Source: DATFYI01 sp035315125
Lineage (GTDB): Bacteria > Chloroflexota > Anaerolineae > Anaerolineales > Anaerolineaceae
Assembly: GCA_035315125.1 (NCBI GenBank)
Contig: DATFYI010000195.1
Location: forward strand, 1 to 18,118
Length of the DNA stretch: 18,118 bases
Direction: 5' to 3'
Shown here: positions 1 to 6,541 of the stretch, piece by piece
Position numbering within the stretch: the stretch's first letter is position 1
Layout: each line of letters starts with the position of its first letter
Translations under genes and position numbers: made by a program
Notes under the pieces: model-generated
Database searches by the model: none
The model's input: only the letters and a program-made list of their open reading frames with translations
Told to the model about the DNA's origin: nothing

Positions 1-436
1 ATGCACCTGCAACATAAGAAAAGGGGGTAATTCCGCCCAGACGGCCCTGATCTGGATCGTATTGTTCCGCCGCGTTTCCGGTGCGGTAAGCTGCCCGGAG
101 TGTATCCTGGCTTAGAATCGCCAGAGTACTGTCACCACTCGTAGCTAGAGGCGGCAGATCGCTGATCATGCTCATTTGAGCTACGCGTTCCAACGTACTT
201 AAACCAACCAAAGCAGAGGTATTATTGGCATTGGTGATACTGGCATTACCAAGAGTTACATGGAGGCGTGTACCATTTTCAACTGCCAGGCCAAGTGCAC
301 GCCGCAATTGTTGAAAAGCTGAGATCGGACGTAAATAGTCGGGCGATTTCAGCCGCTTCATAGATGAAAAAACGATGATCATCCCCACTGTCAGCACCAA
401 AATAGCCAAACCTAAGATGCTTTGTAAACTAATCAA
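1..436 (-). CDS. DUF6754-like membrane protein, 5' part (runs off left edge)
   Basis: This frame is open from position 436 to the window edge, about 145 residues. It starts with one hydrophobic segment (residues ~3-24) followed by a soluble region rich in N, T and S. The stretch with RPISAFQQLRRALGLA, then VTLGNASI and the later DTLRAAYRTG and FSYVAGA, resembles the DUF6754 family of Chloroflexota membrane proteins, whose function is unknown; this match is from memory. I place the start at a TTG whose first two bases overlap the upstream TGA stop. A GGGGAGGAA ribosome site lies 7 nt before it, inside the upstream gene, so translation is probably coupled. The C-terminal part is outside the window. 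Confidence 0.7.
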   Translation of the reverse strand, partial: MISLQSILGLAILVLTVGMIIVFSSMKRLKSPDYLRPISAFQQLRRALGLAVENGTRLHVTLGNASITNANNTSALVGLSTLERVAQMSMISDLPPLATSGDSTLAILSQDTLRAAYRTGNAAEQYDPDQGRLGGITPFSYVAGA

Positions 437-684
437 TGCAATTCCTCCCCACGCAAGAATGTGGCGAATGAACGACTGTCCTCCCGGCATTCCAGCATTT
501 GGGCTAAGGCATCCCATTGGCCAACCGGTAAAGCCCCTCCAAAAAAGGGCTTACCAAAATAAACCAGTTGGGCCAGCAAAACTGTCAAAGGCCCTGCCGA
601 ATCTAAGATTGTAGCCGCAGGCTCCCTTAACCCCCAGTGTTGCAAGAAATGGGCCCATCCTGTCCAGAATGTATGTTCTTGCAT
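433..684 (-). CDS. Small hypothetical protein upstream of the DUF6754-like gene
   Basis: An 83-residue soluble protein starting MQEHTFWTGWAHFLQHWGL and ending FLRGEELH. It has a central hydrophobic stretch (PLTVLLAQLVYFG, about residues 32-44) but no convincing full membrane helix. Its stop codon overlaps the TTG start of the next gene, and its 3' end carries that gene's ribosome binding site, so the two form one operon. I see no Shine-Dalgarno sequence of its own: a promoter -10 box ends only 6 nt before the ATG (see the promoter entry), which suggests a leaderless mRNA. The composition is typical of a real gene in this region, and the opposite-strand open frame over it (375-614) lacks a ribosome site. 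No function can be assigned. Confidence 0.65.
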   Translation of the reverse strand: MQEHTFWTGWAHFLQHWGLREPAATILDSAGPLTVLLAQLVYFGKPFFGGALPVGQWDALAQMLECREDSRSFATFLRGEELH

Positions 685-690
685 CTTATC

Positions 691-699
691 AGTATAGCA
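691..699 (-). promoter_or_regulatory. Extended -10 promoter for the left-edge operon
   Basis: On the minus strand the bases read TGC followed by TATACT, an extended -10 element (TGn + TATAnT, 5 of 6 to consensus). The -10 hexamer is 696-691 and is followed by six bases and then the ATG at 684. A start about 7 nt after the -10 would fall on the A of ATG. No good -35 is seen, which fits an extended -10 promoter. Confidence 0.5.
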
Positions 700-920
700 C
701 AGTTTGAAAAAAGGCTAGTTTTGTTGTACCACTTTTTTAGCAATTTTAAACCCATAAATGTGTAAGCAGGTAGTTCCTGTAGGGGTCATAGCAATAGTTA
801 ACGCCACAGATAGGATATTCAAGCTATTATATATATGAACCCTTCCCCCATCGGGCAGGAAAGGATACAATCTTATAGGATATTTATCCCCGAAACAAGG
901 TTATACAGAAAGAATGTGGT

Positions 921-1220
921 ATGGGATTTTTTCAAAACTTTTTTGGGCCAACCCCCTATCCCCCAGATCGAAAACAAGAGGTTGAGCGGCTGATCAATGA
1001 ACTGATCACGATCGGTAAGCAGGACGATTTTCTTTCGGAAAAGCCTGGGGGCGTGTATAACATACAATGCCGCCACATACGCGCCCGAGAAATTGGAAAA
1101 CGCCTGACCGAAATCGGCAAATATCCTTTGCAGGAATATGCAATTAAAAAAGTGAAAAAGAAATTGGGGGGGGCGTTGAGCGCCCATCTGGAATATGCCT
1201 GGGACGATCTTCATAGTTGA
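921..1220 (+). CDS. Small hypothetical protein
   Basis: A 99-residue basic soluble protein (MGFFQNFFGPTPYPPDRKQ at the start). The body is charged and predicted mostly helical, with a cluster of basic residues near the C-terminus (KKVKKKLGG) and a final EYAWDDLHS. There is no signal peptide or membrane helix and I recognise no family. The upstream ribosome site is weak (AGAAAG about 9 nt before the ATG). I prefer this frame to the opposite-strand open frame 873-1229 because its residue make-up is balanced, while the reverse reading is rich in F, L and I without forming a sensible protein. It is convergent with the aminotransferase gene, whose stop lies 20 nt away. The spacer 685-920 between it and the divergent left operon shows no other feature I can support. 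Confidence 0.55.
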   Translation: MGFFQNFFGPTPYPPDRKQEVERLINELITIGKQDDFLSEKPGGVYNIQCRHIRAREIGKRLTEIGKYPLQEYAIKKVKKKLGGALSAHLEYAWDDLHS

Positions 1221-1239
1221 GTATTGCAAGCACCCGGTG

Positions 1240-2313
1240 TCAGGATGTTTGTTTTAAAAACTCCTCAATAGCCAGTAATAAATCTTCCACATCGCTCAAC
1301 TGGATCTCACCCATCGTGGCTATGCTGAAGGTTTTTTCCTTCCAAATGCTATAACCATTTGCAATGCACATACCGCGTAATGCGAGGAATTTATTCAGGG
1401 CAGCTACCTCAAAACCGCGACTGTTCTGGATGACCGAGACCGTTTTAGAGCGGTAAGGGTCCGGCACCATCATATTCATGCTGTGTTCAATTGCCCAGGT
1501 TTGCACTCTGCCTGACATGGCAGCATGGCGGGCAAAACGGTTGTCCAAACCTTCGGCCAAAATGCGATCCGTCTGAACATCCAGAGCATAAATCAGCGGA
1601 ATGACCGGTGTAATCGGCGCGGAATCTTTTATGCGGTGTTTATCCATGCGCACCAGGTCAAAATACCAGCCGCGATTTGTCACAATTTCAGCTTTTTTCA
1701 TCGCCCGATCCGAAACACCCGCCAAGGAAAGGCCTGGCGGTAAGGCCAGGCAGGTTTGAGATGAAGTCAAAAGATAATCGATCCCCCAGGCATCCATCTC
1801 GATTTTTACGCCGCCCAGAGAAGAAACAGCATCGACCAGCACCAATGTATCCGGACTGATTTCATGAATGACAGCGGCCAGTTGCTGAACCGGATTCTCG
1901 GCGCCGGTTGAGGTCTCATTGTGCACAATTGTGACAGCCTCATAATGCTTTTTCTTTAAAGCTTCAGCCAGGGCATCCGGTTGGATGACCTGCCCCCATG
2001 GGACCTCCAGCGTGTCAGCCTGCTTGCCGTTCGAGACGGCCACTTCATACCAACGTTCAGCATATGCGCCATTCAAACACGAAAGCACTGATTCTTGCAC
2101 CAAGTTACGGATGGCTGCTTCTTGCATGCCCGAACCGGAAGCAGTGGCTTGAAAAATGCGGCATTCAGTAAAAAACAATTTCTGTAACTTCTCTTCCGTA
2201 CGATGGAAAAGCGCCTCAAAATCTTTGCTGCGATGCGACATCATTGGCTTGGCCTGGGCGGCCAGAACTTCCGGAGCCACATCAACCGGTCCGGGGATAA
2301 ACATGGGCGACAT
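1240..2313 (-). CDS. Class V aminotransferase-fold protein (serine/alanine-glyoxylate type), catalytic Lys absent
   Basis: A 357-residue member of the PLP fold-type I class V group that includes alanine-glyoxylate, serine-glyoxylate and serine-pyruvate aminotransferases. Visible family marks are FIPGPVDVAPEV at residues 5-16, HRSKDF at 27-32, a glycine/serine-rich ATASGSGMQEA loop at 56-66, HNETSTG at 131-137, and DAVSSLGG at 161-168, where the Asp holds the PLP ring nitrogen. The usual motif SSQKxLALPPGL is here SSQTCLALPPGL: residue 187 is Thr (codon ACC at 1755-1753), so the Lys that forms the Schiff base is missing. The length and remaining motifs are intact. It may have another role, or use an external aldimine only. 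The gene starts 3 nt after the stop of the small membrane protein gene and has no clear ribosome site of its own, so translation is probably coupled. Confidence 0.85.
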   Translation of the reverse strand: MSPMFIPGPVDVAPEVLAAQAKPMMSHRSKDFEALFHRTEEKLQKLFFTECRIFQATASGSGMQEAAIRNLVQESVLSCLNGAYAERWYEVAVSNGKQADTLEVPWGQVIQPDALAEALKKKHYEAVTIVHNETSTGAENPVQQLAAVIHEISPDTLVLVDAVSSLGGVKIEMDAWGIDYLLTSSQTCLALPPGLSLAGVSDRAMKKAEIVTNRGWYFDLVRMDKHRIKDSAPITPVIPLIYALDVQTDRILAEGLDNRFARHAAMSGRVQTWAIEHSMNMMVPDPYRSKTVSVIQNSRGFEVAALNKFLALRGMCIANGYSIWKEKTFSIATMGEIQLSDVEDLLLAIEEFLKQTS

Positions 2314-2316
2314 AAG

Positions 2317-2574
2317 TTAATGGAGGAAGTAAGACAATACAATCAGCACAATGATAAAAGATGCCGCCAGAATACCAATCCTTTTCAAATCGCTTATTAC
2401 GTAGGAATAATCCGGATTAAAATCAGCGGACATAAATGATTTAGAGGAGCTGGAAGGGCTAAACGTGCTGACAGGTTTTCTTTCGGTGACTCTGGTTGAA
2501 ACATTTGGAGCTGATTTTTCAGCTACGGCTGCTCCATTGCTGCGAGAGATCTGTTTCTTTTGTTTCTTGCTCAT
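2317..2574 (-). CDS. Small tail-anchored membrane protein
   Basis: An 85-residue protein that begins MSKKQKKQISRSNG with a very basic N-terminus. A low-complexity Ser/Thr-rich middle follows (PSSSSKSF), and one C-terminal membrane helix (about residues 66-84, ILAASFIIVLIVLSYFLH) reaches the end. A short cytoplasmic arm and a C-terminal anchor are therefore predicted. I chose the ATG at 2574 because an AGGAG site sits 7 nt upstream; a longer in-frame reading from 2646 would overlap the sortase gene and has no ribosome site. It lies 34 nt after the sortase and 3 nt before the aminotransferase, so all three are probably co-transcribed. No family is recognised. Confidence 0.7.
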   Translation of the reverse strand: MSKKQKKQISRSNGAAVAEKSAPNVSTRVTERKPVSTFSPSSSSKSFMSADFNPDYSYVISDLKRIGILAASFIIVLIVLSYFLH

Positions 2575-2608
2575 TGAATATCTCCTGAAATGAATTTGAT
2601 TTCGATAA

Positions 2609-3532
2609 TTAGGATGTTGACGAATCTTGCAAATTGGCTGTGACAACGATCCGCTTGTTATCCACCATGTAAGGATAGCAGGAGATCAGGGTCACCACCG
2701 GGTTGGAGGTTGGCGCAATCACATCCAGTTGGGTCGGTTCTACGATTTGTGAAGTGCGCACAATATAGGTATAGGTTCGTTGGCTGGTGAACAGGATAAT
2801 CTGATCCCCGGGTTTTAAATTATCCAGATTTTGAAATATCTGGCCGAAAACATCGTCATGGGCCGAGAGGACAATATTGCCTTTAGCGCCCGGGTCCGGC
2901 GAACCAATCTCCTGTCCAACCCCTTTCTTCAACTGATCCCAACCATCTCCCTGGACAACCGGCGCATCTACTCCGATAGCCGGTATTTGAATACGGACTG
3001 TTTGCTGGGGTCCTGGGGTCGGTATGGGAATATTCGCCAGCGATTGAACCAGAGGCCGCAGGTGAGCCGGGATCTCCGCATCATTTGGCTGAACTCCACC
3101 AGGTGAATTCGGTGGTGTGTGACCAGAAGGCAAAACAACTGCGCGGATCAAGGCAGTGGGTGTTAGGGTTGGTTGGGTTAGAGCGCTGGCCACTTCTTTA
3201 TTTAGATTTTGCAGCAAACCGAAACCAGAATAGAGGATAATTAAAAAACCAACCACAGCAACAAACTCGATCAATAAGAGAAGGCGGTCAAAACCAGCCC
3301 GGCGGGTAGACCTCTGCCGATTGGCAGGTTCCTCATCCTTCTTTGCTTCAGCTTCCTCACCGGAGCGAAGCGACTCCAAAGGTACTGGAGCTGGCTGCGG
3401 CTCAACAATGATTGCGCGTCCCGTACGACGGTAATGGTCCAGTCGAGCCTGGCGATCGGCGCGGCTTTTCTCCACCAATAAACGGCGAAGTTCTTCTACT
3501 GAAAGATCTTCAGCAGATCGTTTGCGGGCCAA
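2609..3532 (-). CDS. Sortase family protein (class D/E-like)
   Basis: A 307-residue membrane-anchored cysteine transpeptidase of the sortase superfamily. Such enzymes cleave a sorting signal on secreted proteins and join them to the cell envelope or to each other. Residues 1-80 form a long charged cytoplasmic tail, about 83-106 a membrane helix, about 115-175 a Pro/Thr-rich linker, and 178-303 the beta-barrel catalytic domain. The catalytic triad is visible: His225 in SAHDD, Cys285 in TLISCYPY (the TLxTC-like motif) and Arg294 in NKRIVV. The start is TTG at 3532, with AAGGA 6 nt upstream; a nearby ATG at 3537 is out of frame. It heads a three-gene operon. The substrate is not in the window, and no LPxTG-type protein was seen nearby. 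Confidence 0.88.
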   Translation of the reverse strand: MARKRSAEDLSVEELRRLLVEKSRADRQARLDHYRRTGRAIIVEPQPAPVPLESLRSGEEAEAKKDEEPANRQRSTRRAGFDRLLLLIEFVAVVGFLIILYSGFGLLQNLNKEVASALTQPTLTPTALIRAVVLPSGHTPPNSPGGVQPNDAEIPAHLRPLVQSLANIPIPTPGPQQTVRIQIPAIGVDAPVVQGDGWDQLKKGVGQEIGSPDPGAKGNIVLSAHDDVFGQIFQNLDNLKPGDQIILFTSQRTYTYIVRTSQIVEPTQLDVIAPTSNPVVTLISCYPYMVDNKRIVVTANLQDSSTS

Positions 3533-3576
3533 TCCATGTCCTTCGATTAAGAATTTTGGAATTTACTCCAGAAGCG

Positions 3577-3582
3577 ATTATA
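3577..3582 (-). promoter_or_regulatory. -10 box for the sortase operon
   Basis: The minus strand reads a perfect TATAAT here, about 45 nt before the sortase TTG start. The -35 region is only a T-rich stretch (TTTTTCA) with poor match. It is divergent from the rpsB promoter, whose -35 starts 39 nt away, so the two promoters are back to back. Confidence 0.5.
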
Positions 3583-3620
3583 CCCTAATTTAGAGAGTGA
3601 AAATAGCAGGCTGGACTACT

Positions 3621-3650
3621 GGACGAAACCCAAAACTTTATGATATACTT
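3621..3650 (+). promoter_or_regulatory. Candidate promoter of the rpsB-tsf operon
   Basis: TGGACG (3621-3626, 4 of 6 to TTGACA), an 18-nt spacer, then TATACT (3645-3650, 5 of 6 to TATAAT). Transcription would start near 3657 and leave a leader of about 134 nt before the rpsB ATG. Confidence 0.5.
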
Positions 3651-3656
3651 CACCGG

Positions 3657-3790
3657 CTGTTGTCTTGGATAGACAAGGGTTATTTATTTCACACGCTTCT
3701 TGACCAATACTGGCGTGCTGCTGGAATGACCGGCGGTGATGGATTGGGATGAGAGAAGCGGAGGCAATTAACGCAAAGGAGATTTTACAA
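3657..3790 (+). promoter_or_regulatory. rpsB 5' leader with two short stem-loops
   Basis: The untranslated leader contains TTGTC/GACAA (3661-3665 with 3673-3677) and CACGC/GCGTG (3693-3697 with 3714-3718). It ends in an AAAGGAG ribosome site 9 nt before the ATG. Ribosomal protein operons in other bacteria, including rpsB-tsf, are often controlled by S2 binding to such leaders. That this one works so is inference; the stems are short and could be chance. Confidence 0.3.
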
Positions 3791-4696
3791 ATGAGTACAG
3801 TTATTTCCATGAAAGCACTTTTGGAAAGCGGCGTCCATTTCGGCCATCGCACCAACAAGTGGTTCCCCGCCATGAAGCCCTATATTTTTACAGAGCGGAA
3901 TGGCATTCACATTATTGACCTCCAACAAACAGTAAAAGCGATTAACAACGCTTACAACCTGGTACGTGACACCGCCATGAATGGTGGCACGGTATTGTTC
4001 GTTGGCACAAAACGACAGGCCCAGGAAACCATCCGGGACGAGGCCATCCGTTGCGGTATGCCCTACGTAACCGAGCGCTGGCTGGGTGGGATGATTACCA
4101 ACTGGGTAACTATATACCAACGCATTACCGAGATGGAGCGGCTCGAACACTTGCGCGATAGCGGTGATATCAACCGGCTGACCAAAAAAGAAGGCCTGCT
4201 GATTCAGCGTGAAATCACCCGCTTGCAGACCCGTTTGAGTGGTGTGCGTATGATGAAGAAAGTTCCTGACCTGCTCTTTGTGGTGGATGTTGGACGCGAA
4301 GCTACGGCTGTGCATGAAGCTAATTTGAGGGGCATTCCGGTACTGGCGCTGGTAGACACAAATTGCGACCCCAGCGGTGTGGACTTTGTCATTCCATCCA
4401 ATGATGACGCCATCCGCGCCATAAAACTCCTGGTTGGCAAAGTTGCGGATGCCGTATTGGAAGGTAAGGGTATGCGCAAGGACGTCGAGATAGAACAGGC
4501 GCAGCAAATGATGCCGAATGAACTGGTCATCCATCCATCCGTTGCGATCGCCCGCACCCTGCTGGACGAAGACACTGACCTCGAAGATAAAGACTTGTTA
4601 GGGGAATCCACACTGGCGAAACTCGGCACTCCCAAACAAGAAGTCACTGAAGAGCTTAATGAGATCGAAGAATCCGAGGAAGAGGAAAAGGCTTAA
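3791..4696 (+). CDS. rpsB: 30S ribosomal protein S2
   Basis: A 301-residue protein that binds the head-body junction of the small ribosomal subunit and helps dock S1 or mRNA in many bacteria. The first S2 signature is clear near the N-terminus (SGVHFGHRTNKWFPAMKPYI), followed by FVGTKRQAQ, the RWLGGMITNW segment, and the PDLLFVVDV and DTNCDPS motifs of the C-terminal half. The body is of usual length, but there is a long acidic tail ending ELNEIEESEEEEKA, as seen in several phyla. I set the start at ATG 3791, preceded by AAAGGAG. An upstream in-frame ATG at 3749 would add 14 residues that do not belong to the S2 family. tsf follows after 61 nt in the same operon. Confidence 0.96.
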   Translation: MSTVISMKALLESGVHFGHRTNKWFPAMKPYIFTERNGIHIIDLQQTVKAINNAYNLVRDTAMNGGTVLFVGTKRQAQETIRDEAIRCGMPYVTERWLGGMITNWVTIYQRITEMERLEHLRDSGDINRLTKKEGLLIQREITRLQTRLSGVRMMKKVPDLLFVVDVGREATAVHEANLRGIPVLALVDTNCDPSGVDFVIPSNDDAIRAIKLLVGKVADAVLEGKGMRKDVEIEQAQQMMPNELVIHPSVAIARTLLDEDTDLEDKDLLGESTLAKLGTPKQEVTEELNEIEESEEEEKA

Positions 4697-4757
4697 TTAT
4701 TCATCCGGCAACGTCCAGATTCAACATTCAATCAGGTACTATTCTAAGGAATGAAGC

Positions 4758-5369
4758 ATGGCGATTACTACTGAAATGATTAAGCAACTGCGCGAAGCAA
4801 CCGGCGCGGGCATCCTCGATTGCCGTAAGGCGTTAGAACAAGCCAATGGCGATATGAATATAGCCATGGACTTTTTGCGTGAAAAAGGCCTGGCAATGGC
4901 TCAAAAACGTGCCAGCCGGCAGGCTTCTGAGGGTGTGGTCGAGCTTTACTCACACGGAAACGGTCGGGTAGGCGTAATGGTGGAAGTCAACTGCGAAACC
5001 GATTTTGTCGGCCGTGCTGAGGCTTTTCGTACCCTGGCTCATGAATTGGCGCTGCAAATTGCAGCTGCGGCACCGCTCTACATCAAGGAAGAAGACATTC
5101 CCGAGGAAGTATTGGAGCACGAAAAACATATTGCAACTGTCAAAGCTACTGAAGAAGGCAAACCTGAAGCGATCATCCCCCGCATCGTTGAAGGTTCGCT
5201 GAACAAGTACAAAGACGAGGTCGTACTCATGCGCCAACCCTACATTCGGGATGAATCAATCACCGTTTTACAACTGCTCAACCAGAATATTGCCGCCCTG
5301 GGTGAAAATGTCGTTGTCAGACGCTTTGCCCGTTGGGCATTAGGCGAAAGCACAGTACAAAAAGAATAG
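4758..5369 (+). CDS. tsf: Elongation factor Ts
   Basis: A 203-residue guanine nucleotide exchange factor for EF-Tu. The N-terminal UBA-like domain carries the signature LREATGAGILDCRKAL (residues 11-26). The conserved CETDFV at 79-84 is the segment that inserts into EF-Tu to displace magnesium. The protein is about 80-90 residues shorter than the E. coli form and has the compact core seen in Thermus and many Chloroflexota. A TAAGGA ribosome site precedes the ATG. It follows rpsB in the classic rpsB-tsf order. A strong intrinsic terminator begins 8 nt after its stop and should end much of the rpsB-tsf transcript. Confidence 0.96.
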   Translation: MAITTEMIKQLREATGAGILDCRKALEQANGDMNIAMDFLREKGLAMAQKRASRQASEGVVELYSHGNGRVGVMVEVNCETDFVGRAEAFRTLAHELALQIAAAAPLYIKEEDIPEEVLEHEKHIATVKATEEGKPEAIIPRIVEGSLNKYKDEVVLMRQPYIRDESITVLQLLNQNIAALGENVVVRRFARWALGESTVQKE

Positions 5370-5377
5370 TTACTCCG

Positions 5378-5403
5378 GGCCAACCGCAAGGTTGGCCTTT
5401 TTT
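5378..5403 (+). terminator. Intrinsic terminator between tsf and pyrH
   Basis: A perfect 8-bp stem, GGCCAACC (5378-5385) and GGTTGGCC (5390-5397), with a GCAA tetraloop, followed at once by six T (5398-5403). This is a textbook Rho-independent terminator, only 17 nt ahead of the pyrH ATG. Confidence 0.92.
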
Positions 5404-5420
5404 ATCGGATAGGAGGGAAC

Positions 5421-6134
5421 ATGGAAGAACTAAAATATCACCGTATTTTGCTCAAACTAAGCGGTGAAGCGCTGGGTACCTCAATAGGATCGGGCATTGA
5501 CCCACAAAGGGCTGTTAACATCGCCTTGCGAGTGCGCGAGGTACGCGAGTTGGGTGTCGATGTTGCGATTGTAATCGGCGCAGGCAATTTATGGCGAGGG
5601 CGAGTTGGCCTTGAACTGGGAATGGATCGCGCCACTGCGGATTATATGGGCATGCTGGCAACTGTTATGAATGCTTTGGCACTGATGGACGCCTTCGAAA
5701 GCGTTGGCGTTGTCACGCGCGTCCAATCTGCCATTGAAATGCATTCGGTGGCCGAGCCTTACATCCGGCGGCGGGCGATCCGTCACCTGGAAAAAGGACG
5801 GGTGGTGATTTTTGGCGGTGGCACAGGCAATCCCTATTTTTCGACGGATACTGCGGCAGCGCTGCGAGCCATGGAAATTTGTGCAAATGTCATCATCAAA
5901 GCCACAAAAGTCGATGGCATTTATGATAGTGATCCCAAGCTCAATCCCGAAGCAGTGCGATTCGATCATCTCACTTACATCGATGCCCTTAATCTTCGTT
6001 TAGGCGTCATGGACAGCACGGCGATTTCTCTGTGTATGGAAAATAAACTACCGATCCTGGTGCTCAACTTGTGGGATGAGCACGCCCTCAAACGAGCCCT
6101 GCTGGGTGAACAGGTCGGCACGCTTGTCTCCTGA
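5421..6134 (+). CDS. pyrH: UMP kinase (uridylate kinase)
   Basis: A 237-residue hexameric bacterial UMP kinase of the amino acid kinase family, which phosphorylates UMP to UDP with ATP in pyrimidine nucleotide synthesis. Motifs in order: LLKLSGEAL (10-18), GAGNLWRG (53-60), the helix ADYMGMLATVMNALAL (73-88), GGGTGNPYFSTDTAA (132-146), and DGIYDSDPK (165-173) near the nucleotide site. The length is normal. AGGAGGG lies 5 nt before the ATG. The terminator just upstream leaves almost no room for a dedicated promoter, so expression should depend on read-through or on a promoter inside tsf. The usual partner frr does not follow; a new promoter and the T-box leader do. Confidence 0.96.
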   Translation: MEELKYHRILLKLSGEALGTSIGSGIDPQRAVNIALRVREVRELGVDVAIVIGAGNLWRGRVGLELGMDRATADYMGMLATVMNALALMDAFESVGVVTRVQSAIEMHSVAEPYIRRRAIRHLEKGRVVIFGGGTGNPYFSTDTAAALRAMEICANVIIKATKVDGIYDSDPKLNPEAVRFDHLTYIDALNLRLGVMDSTAISLCMENKLPILVLNLWDEHALKRALLGEQVGTLVS

Positions 6135-6141
6135 CAAACTC

Positions 6142-6169
6142 TTGACAAGCCCCTTTTTTAGAGGATAAT
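6142..6169 (+). promoter_or_regulatory. Promoter of the pheST T-box transcript
   Basis: A perfect TTGACA -35 (6142-6147), a 16-nt spacer and GATAAT -10 (6164-6169, 5 of 6). It starts 8 nt after the pyrH stop. Transcription would begin near 6176 at the head of the T-box leader. Confidence 0.75.
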
Positions 6170-6175
6170 AGGGGA

Positions 6176-6470
6176 AAGTTTTTGCAATGGTTATGACGAA
6201 GGAAAGTAAGCCAGACTAATCCCACAGGGAAGCAAGAGCGTAGACTGAGACTCTTGCCGGGCAGAACCTGGCTGAAGTTCCCTTCCGAGCCGCCCTGGTG
6301 AACATACCTCAACGGGGATCAGTAGTCCGGGCCGCCAGGCGCAGCGTTATGAGCGCATCCGATCACTCAGAGATCCACGAGTTGTTGGAACAAAGTGGGC
6401 TGCTAACAGGCAGCCAACAAGGGTGGTACCGCGGTCACTCTCCCGTCCCTTGAGGGGCGGGAGCTTTTTG
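6176..6470 (+). promoter_or_regulatory. T-box leader (tRNA-Phe sensing) of pheST
   Basis: A roughly 295-nt leader that binds uncharged tRNA and lets transcription continue only when the cognate amino acid is scarce. The hallmark T-box sequence is AGGGTGGTACCGCGG (6420-6434), pairing partner of the tRNA acceptor end. Stem I is visible: GAAGG (6198-6202) pairs with CCTTC (6281-6285), the internal loop carries AAAGTA on the 5' side and TGAAGTTC on the 3' side, and an apical stem GCAAGAG/CTCTTGC spans 6232-6257. The specifier is most likely TTC at 6278-6280, a Phe codon, which agrees with the downstream pheS-pheT. A second TTC at 6283-6285 is within the stem. A competing terminator closes the leader. 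Confidence 0.93.
6440..6469 (+). terminator. T-box regulated terminator
   Basis: A 10-bp GC-rich stem (6440-6449 with 6454-6463; one T-G wobble, loop TTGA), then C and five T (6465-6469). It lies just after the T-box sequence, whose bases would form the alternative antiterminator when uncharged tRNA is bound. Confidence 0.92.
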
Positions 6471-6541
6471 TTAAGATTCATTAATAATATTGAACAGCCT
6501 GGCGAGCTTATTTTCGCCCCAGAAATTTATGGAGAAGCTTT

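Noticed and set aside
873..1229. 118-residue minus-strand open frame
   Set aside because: Lies antisense to the 921-1220 gene, overlaps the convergent aminotransferase end closely, has no ribosome site and an implausible F/L-rich sequence.
1221..1240. CACCCGGTG palindrome between the convergent 921 gene and aminotransferase
   Set aside because: Only a 4-bp stem with a one-base loop and no U-run; not supportable as a terminator.
3651..3739. Long-range TCACCG/CGGTGA pairing in the rpsB leader
   Set aside because: The left arm lies upstream of the likely transcription start near 3657, so it would not be in the RNA.
3785..4534. 249-residue minus-strand open frame opposite rpsB
   Set aside because: It is the antisense reading of the S2 gene, whose motifs are unmistakable.
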